Source: Candidatus Heimdallarchaeota archaeon (GTDB taxonomy: Archaea; Asgardarchaeota; Heimdallarchaeia; Hodarchaeales; S146-22). From it: a stretch of DNA of 19,002 nucleotides. Position numbers and translations under genes: made by a program. Shown in pieces: positions 15,060 to 19,002 of the stretch (positions are counted from its first letter, which is position 1; each line of letters starts with the position of its first letter). Under the pieces are notes generated by a model, which saw only the letters and a list, made by a program, of their open reading frames with translations, was not told the origin of the DNA and did no database searches. The stretch is from positions 1 through 19,002 of the forward strand of contig WAPZ01000296.1 of assembly GCA_015520535.1 (NCBI GenBank), in the 5' to 3' direction.

Positions 15060-18000
15060 ATGGCACCACGAAAAGCAACCGCTGCAGAAACGGAAACAAA
15101 AAGCATTCAACGCCGTTCAGTAGCTGATTTTTTCCATGATAACAAGGCGATTGCGGGTTTTGATAATCCGATGCGCGCTGTTTTTACTTCAGTCCGCGAA
15201 CTTGTTGAGAACGCATTAGATGCAGCTGAAAAAATCAATGTCCTTCCTGATATCTATGTAAAAATTGAAAAACTCACTAAAGAAGAGATTACGTCATTAC
15301 TTGATATTGAGCACATCAAAGAGCGTTCTGGGCGCGACTTTATCCGTCTTACAGTTCGTGATAATGGGCTTGGTGTACCTGCCGATTTTGTCCCCATTCT
15401 CTTTGGACGTGTTCTTACAGGTTCAAATTATGGTGCAAGACAAGCTAGAGGTAGGTTTGGGCTTGGCGCTAAAATGGTTCTTATTTATGCAATGTCGACA
15501 GTAGATCTTCCTATAATAGTAAAAAGTCGGCATATAGATGAAGATATAACCTCATATCACGAGCTTATGATTAATTTGTCTAAAAACGAACCTATAATTT
15601 TAAAAAAGGAAATATTAACAAAAGGGATGCCTGGTTACCTTTCCAGTCATGGAACGGAAGTGACGATCACTTTCACGGGTAATTGGACGCAAGCCTCACG
15701 CTGGGTTCGTGAATATTTTCACCAACTGAGCTTGATAACTCCTTACGCCCAAATTACCGTTAAATATCCAGATGAAGAGGAGCCCGTTGTTTTTGAACGA
15801 GTTATTGATGAAATGCCACCGTATCCGCCACACACAAAGATCCACCCTTGGGGCTGTGACATTACACAACTAAAACGAGAAATTGAAGCCACAAAATGTA
15901 AAACCATGTTTGAGTTTTTACAAGAACATTTTCAAGGTATTGGTCCGAAAACTGCTGAAGAGTTTCTTAAATTTGTTAAAATTGATCCAAATAAAGATCC
16001 ACGTAAGCTTACCAGTGTGGAGATTCGCCGCATTGTTCACGAAGGTTTTCGCCCACCAGACAAGAAGAAGAAAAAAAAGGATGCAAGTGAACGCCGTAGT
16101 TTTCGTTTTCCTCGCCCCAAAGGCGATGCTTTAAGTCCGTTGGGCCATGAACGTTTAAAACGCGGTATTATTAAAGAACTTAATCCTAAATTTATCGAAT
16201 CTGGTGCCTCCGACGTTAATGCCTATAGTGGTCATGCTTTTATTGTGGAAGGCGCCATCGCCTATGGTGGCCCGATTTTGGAAAAGGAATTAAGTCAAGG
16301 TAAATCGTTTCCCAAGATTTATCGTTTTGCTAATCGTATTCCATTATTGTTTGGACAAGGAAATGATGTTATTACAAAAGTGATTAACAAGATTGATTGG
16401 CGAACATATAAATTAAATCCGCAAAATATGCCGGTTGCCATTGTTATCTCAGTTGTGTCGACCAAAATTCCGTTTCCTGAAACTAGTAAAGAATATATTG
16501 CGGATGTTGATGAATTACGCACAGAAATCGAAAGCTTATTACGACGGTTGGCTCGTGCTCTTAGTCGACATTTGGGAAGGGTTGAACTAGAGCGTCGGGA
16601 ACGCCAACGGCAATCACGTTTTGTTAAAGCGGCACCGCAAGTTTTAAGATTTTTAAAAGAAATTTTAGTTTCAACGTCCACTCCCATTTCTTTAGAAAAT
16701 AAATACACTTTTTCATTGGTAGAATCAGCTTTAGCGACAGCTGAAAAAAGAATAATCCCATTAAGACATCCTATAACACCAAGTTTGGACAAATTACCGT
16801 TTTGGTTACGCGATGATGTGAAAGAGGTTCTCATTTCTCATGAAATTCATGATGTTTATTCCTTTTTATCTACAGATGATGTAATCCTAGCAAAAATCTT
16901 AGAATCTGTGGATAAAAATTACTATACAGTCGAAAAAATCCAAGAAATTAAACGAAAAACAGTTCATCGTGCCGACATGGAAAAAATTGCCGTTCCATTA
17001 ACAGAAATCAATTTAATCGACCCGTCGGTAGAAAAGGACTTTGAAAAATACTTAAATGTTCAACGCTTATCTAAAGCTTTTGCAAAACGGTGGATAGTTA
17101 CGGTTTATGATTTGTTTGTCTCACCATATGGGCAACTAAAAACGGTAGAAGGATTTTTTGCTAAATTACTTCAAGAGTACAAAATAGAGATTTCTAAAAA
17201 GTATCCGGTTCCACGAATTGAGGATAACACACCTATCGACTTAAGTGTATCAAAACTTCGATGGATCAATGAAAAAGCCGCAGCTGCATTAGCACGTGCT
17301 CAAATAAAAACGATTTCTGACTATCTCATCGCATTACCACAGAAACTACAAGCCGTTAAGGCACTAACGGTCGCGTTATTTGAGTATGAAAAACAAGTAA
17401 TCAAGGAGTTAGTCACAAAAAATTATTTAGATATGAAGCAAGCAATCCTAGCTGATACCTTTCCATGGTCGAGTGGAAAAACTACGCCACGTTTTCGACA
17501 GCATAATATTAAAACCGTGGAAGATTTTTTGAATGCACCGACAGAAGAACTCGCTGAAGATGTCGAACTTAGTTTGCCATTAGTCGAGCAATCACAGCGT
17601 TACTGCTTGGAAGAAATCGGTATTTATATTGAACAAACACCGATTGACGCGTTGAAGCTACCAAAAAGTGTTATATCTGCATTGAAACAAGCAAAAATCA
17701 CAGAAGTCATTGATTTTTTGGCAGCACCGTTAACTACTTTACTTGAAATCGAGCCACTATTCCGTGAATTCTTAGTTCCCCGATTTCTTAAGAGAATTCG
17801 TCAAAGTTTAGATATTCAAGAACAAATACCAGATCTGACGGCTATTTACTGGATGGATAGCAAATTAGAAGAACAACTTTCACAACTTAAAATTTATGAT
17901 CTATTTTCTTTCTTAATCACGCCTACAGAAAAATTAACAGAACTTTCAACTTTAACTGCAAAAGATATTAAAAAAATTAAACTCACATACGGCGTTCCAA

Positions 18001-19002
18001 TTCCTTTTATTCCCCAAAAAATCGAGAAATATTTACACAATCTTGGCATTTATAATCTTGAGGATTTTTATTACAACTACCACCTTTATCAAGAACGTTT
18101 CTCTTCAGAATATAAGCAAACACTCGCAGAAATATATGCCGCTTTGAGACTTCCAACGGCATATTTGCCCATCTCATCACGATTGATAGAACGTCTCCGT
18201 TTAAATGGAATCACTAGAATCGGACACTACTATATATGGAATTCCAAAACTATTGCCCAACACCTCAAAGTTTCAGAACAATACGTCAATGAAATAAAGG
18301 AAACATTAACCATTGATACACTTAAAACCATGCAAAAAAACGAGACTGTTTCGCTTTCTGTACTGTTTCCGCTGCTACCCAAGCAAATTTTGAAAAAACT
18401 TCAAAATTATGAACATCTTTCTGTTCAAGAGGTCTTCTTTTCGATCTTTGATGTCCAAGAAATACGTACTTTATTTTCTGACCTTAAAGAACGTGAATAC
18501 AAGGTATTAGAAGAGGTGTTAAGAACACCAATCGTATTAGTTTCTTCGATTGCACCCAGTATGGCGGAAACTTTCCGTGAAGCTGGCATTAAAACTTTAG
18601 GACACTTTTTGGTGTGGCACGGTGATGAACTTTCCGACCTTCTACAAAAAGATGTTGCTGAAATCAGACAGTTAAAACAAAATGTAGGCCCAATACGCCG
18701 AGGAACACCAATTAAATCTTTGGAAATCTTAAAACCCCAAGATGCGAATGTACTTATACATCATGGTTATACCACGATTGAATCAGCTTATTTTAATTTG
18801 GAACGTGCCATCTTTCCCATTTCTAATGTTAAATGGAAAGAAATTGAGCGGTTCCTTCGTATCTTAGAGTCACCAATTGCTATGATAAAAATTAAAAAGA
18901 AAACGCATAAAACAGCGAAAAATACAGATGAAACATTGAATGAAGGTGAAGATACTGAAACTCGCACTGATACTTCGCCAGTTTATGAATATAAATCACT
19001 GG
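15060..19002 (+). CDS. top6B: DNA topoisomerase VI subunit B with a very long helical-repeat C-terminal extension (3' end outside window)
   Basis: This is the ATPase subunit of type IIB topoisomerase VI, which works with Top6A (not in this window). Open for 1314 codons to the window edge; known Top6B are about 530-650. Core: SVADFFHDNKAIAGF; GHKL helix RELVENALDAAE (Glu50, Asn51); RDNGLGVP (Asp101); lid RGRFGLGAKMVLIYAMST (130-147); H2TH domain around FLQEHFQGIGPKTAEEFL (286-303); a K6 stretch near 337; the transducer with YSGHAFIVEG (389-398), RFANRIPLLFGQG (422-434) and switch Lys469 in VSTKIPFP; then a basic helix RRERQRQSR ending the core near 540. The remaining 770 or more residues hold about 11 degenerate repeats resembling HhH/alpha-CTD folds, then a polar linker (KKKTHKTAKNTDETLNEGED). 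I saw no frame break. The tail may bind DNA or a partner; that is inference. Confidence 0.93.
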   Translation, partial: MAPRKATAAETETKSIQRRSVADFFHDNKAIAGFDNPMRAVFTSVRELVENALDAAEKINVLPDIYVKIEKLTKEEITSLLDIEHIKERSGRDFIRLTVRDNGLGVPADFVPILFGRVLTGSNYGARQARGRFGLGAKMVLIYAMSTVDLPIIVKSRHIDEDITSYHELMINLSKNEPIILKKEILTKGMPGYLSSHGTEVTITFTGNWTQASRWVREYFHQLSLITPYAQITVKYPDEEEPVVFERVIDEMPPYPPHTKIHPWGCDITQLKREIEATKCKTMFEFLQEHFQGIGPKTAEEFLKFVKIDPNKDPRKLTSVEIRRIVHEGFRPPDKKKKKKDASERRSFRFPRPKGDALSPLGHERLKRGIIKELNPKFIESGASDVNAYSGHAFIVEGAIAYGGPILEKELSQGKSFPKIYRFANRIPLLFGQGNDVITKVINKIDWRTYKLNPQNMPVAIVISVVSTKIPFPETSKEYIADVDELRTEIESLLRRLARALSRHLGRVELERRERQRQSRFVKAAPQVLRFLKEILVSTSTPISLENKYTFSLVESALATAEKRIIPLRHPITPSLDKLPFWLRDDVKEVLISHEIHDVYSFLSTDDVILAKILESVDKNYYTVEKIQEIKRKTVHRADMEKIAVPLTEINLIDPSVEKDFEKYLNVQRLSKAFAKRWIVTVYDLFVSPYGQLKTVEGFFAKLLQEYKIEISKKYPVPRIEDNTPIDLSVSKLRWINEKAAAALARAQIKTISDYLIALPQKLQAVKALTVALFEYEKQVIKELVTKNYLDMKQAILADTFPWSSGKTTPRFRQHNIKTVEDFLNAPTEELAEDVELSLPLVEQSQRYCLEEIGIYIEQTPIDALKLPKSVISALKQAKITEVIDFLAAPLTTLLEIEPLFREFLVPRFLKRIRQSLDIQEQIPDLTAIYWMDSKLEEQLSQLKIYDLFSFLITPTEKLTELSTLTAKDIKKIKLTYGVPIPFIPQKIEKYLHNLGIYNLEDFYYNYHLYQERFSSEYKQTLAEIYAALRLPTAYLPISSRLIERLRLNGITRIGHYYIWNSKTIAQHLKVSEQYVNEIKETLTIDTLKTMQKNETVSLSVLFPLLPKQILKKLQNYEHLSVQEVFFSIFDVQEIRTLFSDLKEREYKVLEEVLRTPIVLVSSIAPSMAETFREAGIKTLGHFLVWHGDELSDLLQKDVAEIRQLKQNVGPIRRGTPIKSLEILKPQDANVLIHHGYTTIESAYFNLERAIFPISNVKWKEIERFLRILESPIAMIKIKKKTHKTAKNTDETLNEGEDTETRTDTSPVYEYKSL
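16845..18887 (+). repeat. About 11 tandem HhH/alpha-CTD-like protein repeats in the Top6B tail
   Basis: A recurring core falls at residues 596, 679, 749, 817, 880, 945, 997, 1051, 1120, 1177 and 1237 (spacings 83, 70, 68, 63, 65, 52, 54, 69, 57, 60). Examples: IKTISDYLIALPQKLQAV (749), IKTVEDFLNAPTEELAED (817), ITEVIDFLAAPLTTLLEI (880), IYDLFSFLITPTEKLTEL (945), IKTLGHFLVWHGDELSDL (1177). The best-formed units begin with a helix such as LPKSVISALKQAK just before the core and end in a helix such as AKDIKKIKLTY. This layout matches the helix-hairpin-helix pairs of the RNA polymerase alpha C-terminal domain. Repeats diverge strongly; those at 997, 1120 and 1237 are weak. Repetition is at protein level only, with no DNA repeat visible. 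Confidence 0.6.

Noticed and set aside
15060..16700. Top6B ending at normal length with a separate gene following
   Set aside because: No stop codon occurs between the core and the repeats; codons checked across several lines read through in one frame.
16319..16834. 171-codon minus-strand reading frame inside top6B
   Set aside because: It is opposite the Top6B transducer domain, whose motifs are fully conserved; its Ser/Arg-rich translation is typical of antisense reading.

Overview
The window is AT-rich DNA that looks archaeal. It carries a DNA topoisomerase VI B subunit. Several genes have short AGGTGA(T)-type ribosome binding sites, genes end in plain T-rich tracts, and three of the nine genes appear to start at TTG. 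Gyrase next to topoisomerase VI, and motif wording in Top6B that recalls the plant/Asgard style of that subunit, make an Asgard (Heimdall-like) archaeon my first guess. That is inference, and a euryarchaeon is not excluded.

Layout. (1) At 3-728 (+) is the 3' end of a gene for a surface protein anchored by a C-terminal membrane helix. (2) At 797-1678 (+) is a winged-helix regulator fused to a multi-pass membrane domain. (3) At 6972-1734 (-) lies a likely three-gene operon: an unrecognised 365-residue protein, a GH35-type glycosidase coupled to it by overlapping stop and start codons, and an AidB/ACDH-11-type acyl-CoA dehydrogenase. (4) At 7107-8225 (+) are a small coiled-coil protein and a YfcE-like metallophosphoesterase. 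(5) At 8226-8762 is a 537-base gap with several small inverted repeats and a possible decayed reading frame. (6) From 8763 to the window end (+) is a topoisomerase cluster, gyrB-gyrA-top6B, with gaps of 45 and 27 bases.

The topoisomerase block is the notable part. GyrB is split by a 571-residue intein placed exactly before the TDADVDG metal-binding motif of the TOPRIM domain. The intein keeps its splicing residues, but both LAGLIDADG motifs have lost their catalytic aspartates. GyrA has the active-site tyrosine but a degenerate GyrA box.

Top6B has a complete canonical core of about 540 residues. It then continues without a stop for at least 770 more residues, to the window edge. This extension contains about 11 degenerate repeats of 52-83 residues that resemble the helix-hairpin-helix/RNA polymerase alpha-CTD type of fold. 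A Top6B with a tandem HhH-like tail would be a new architecture as far as I know, and it recalls the tail of the unrelated topoisomerase V. The most direct next steps are reading past the window end (the gene's stop, and whether top6A follows) and modelling the repeats.
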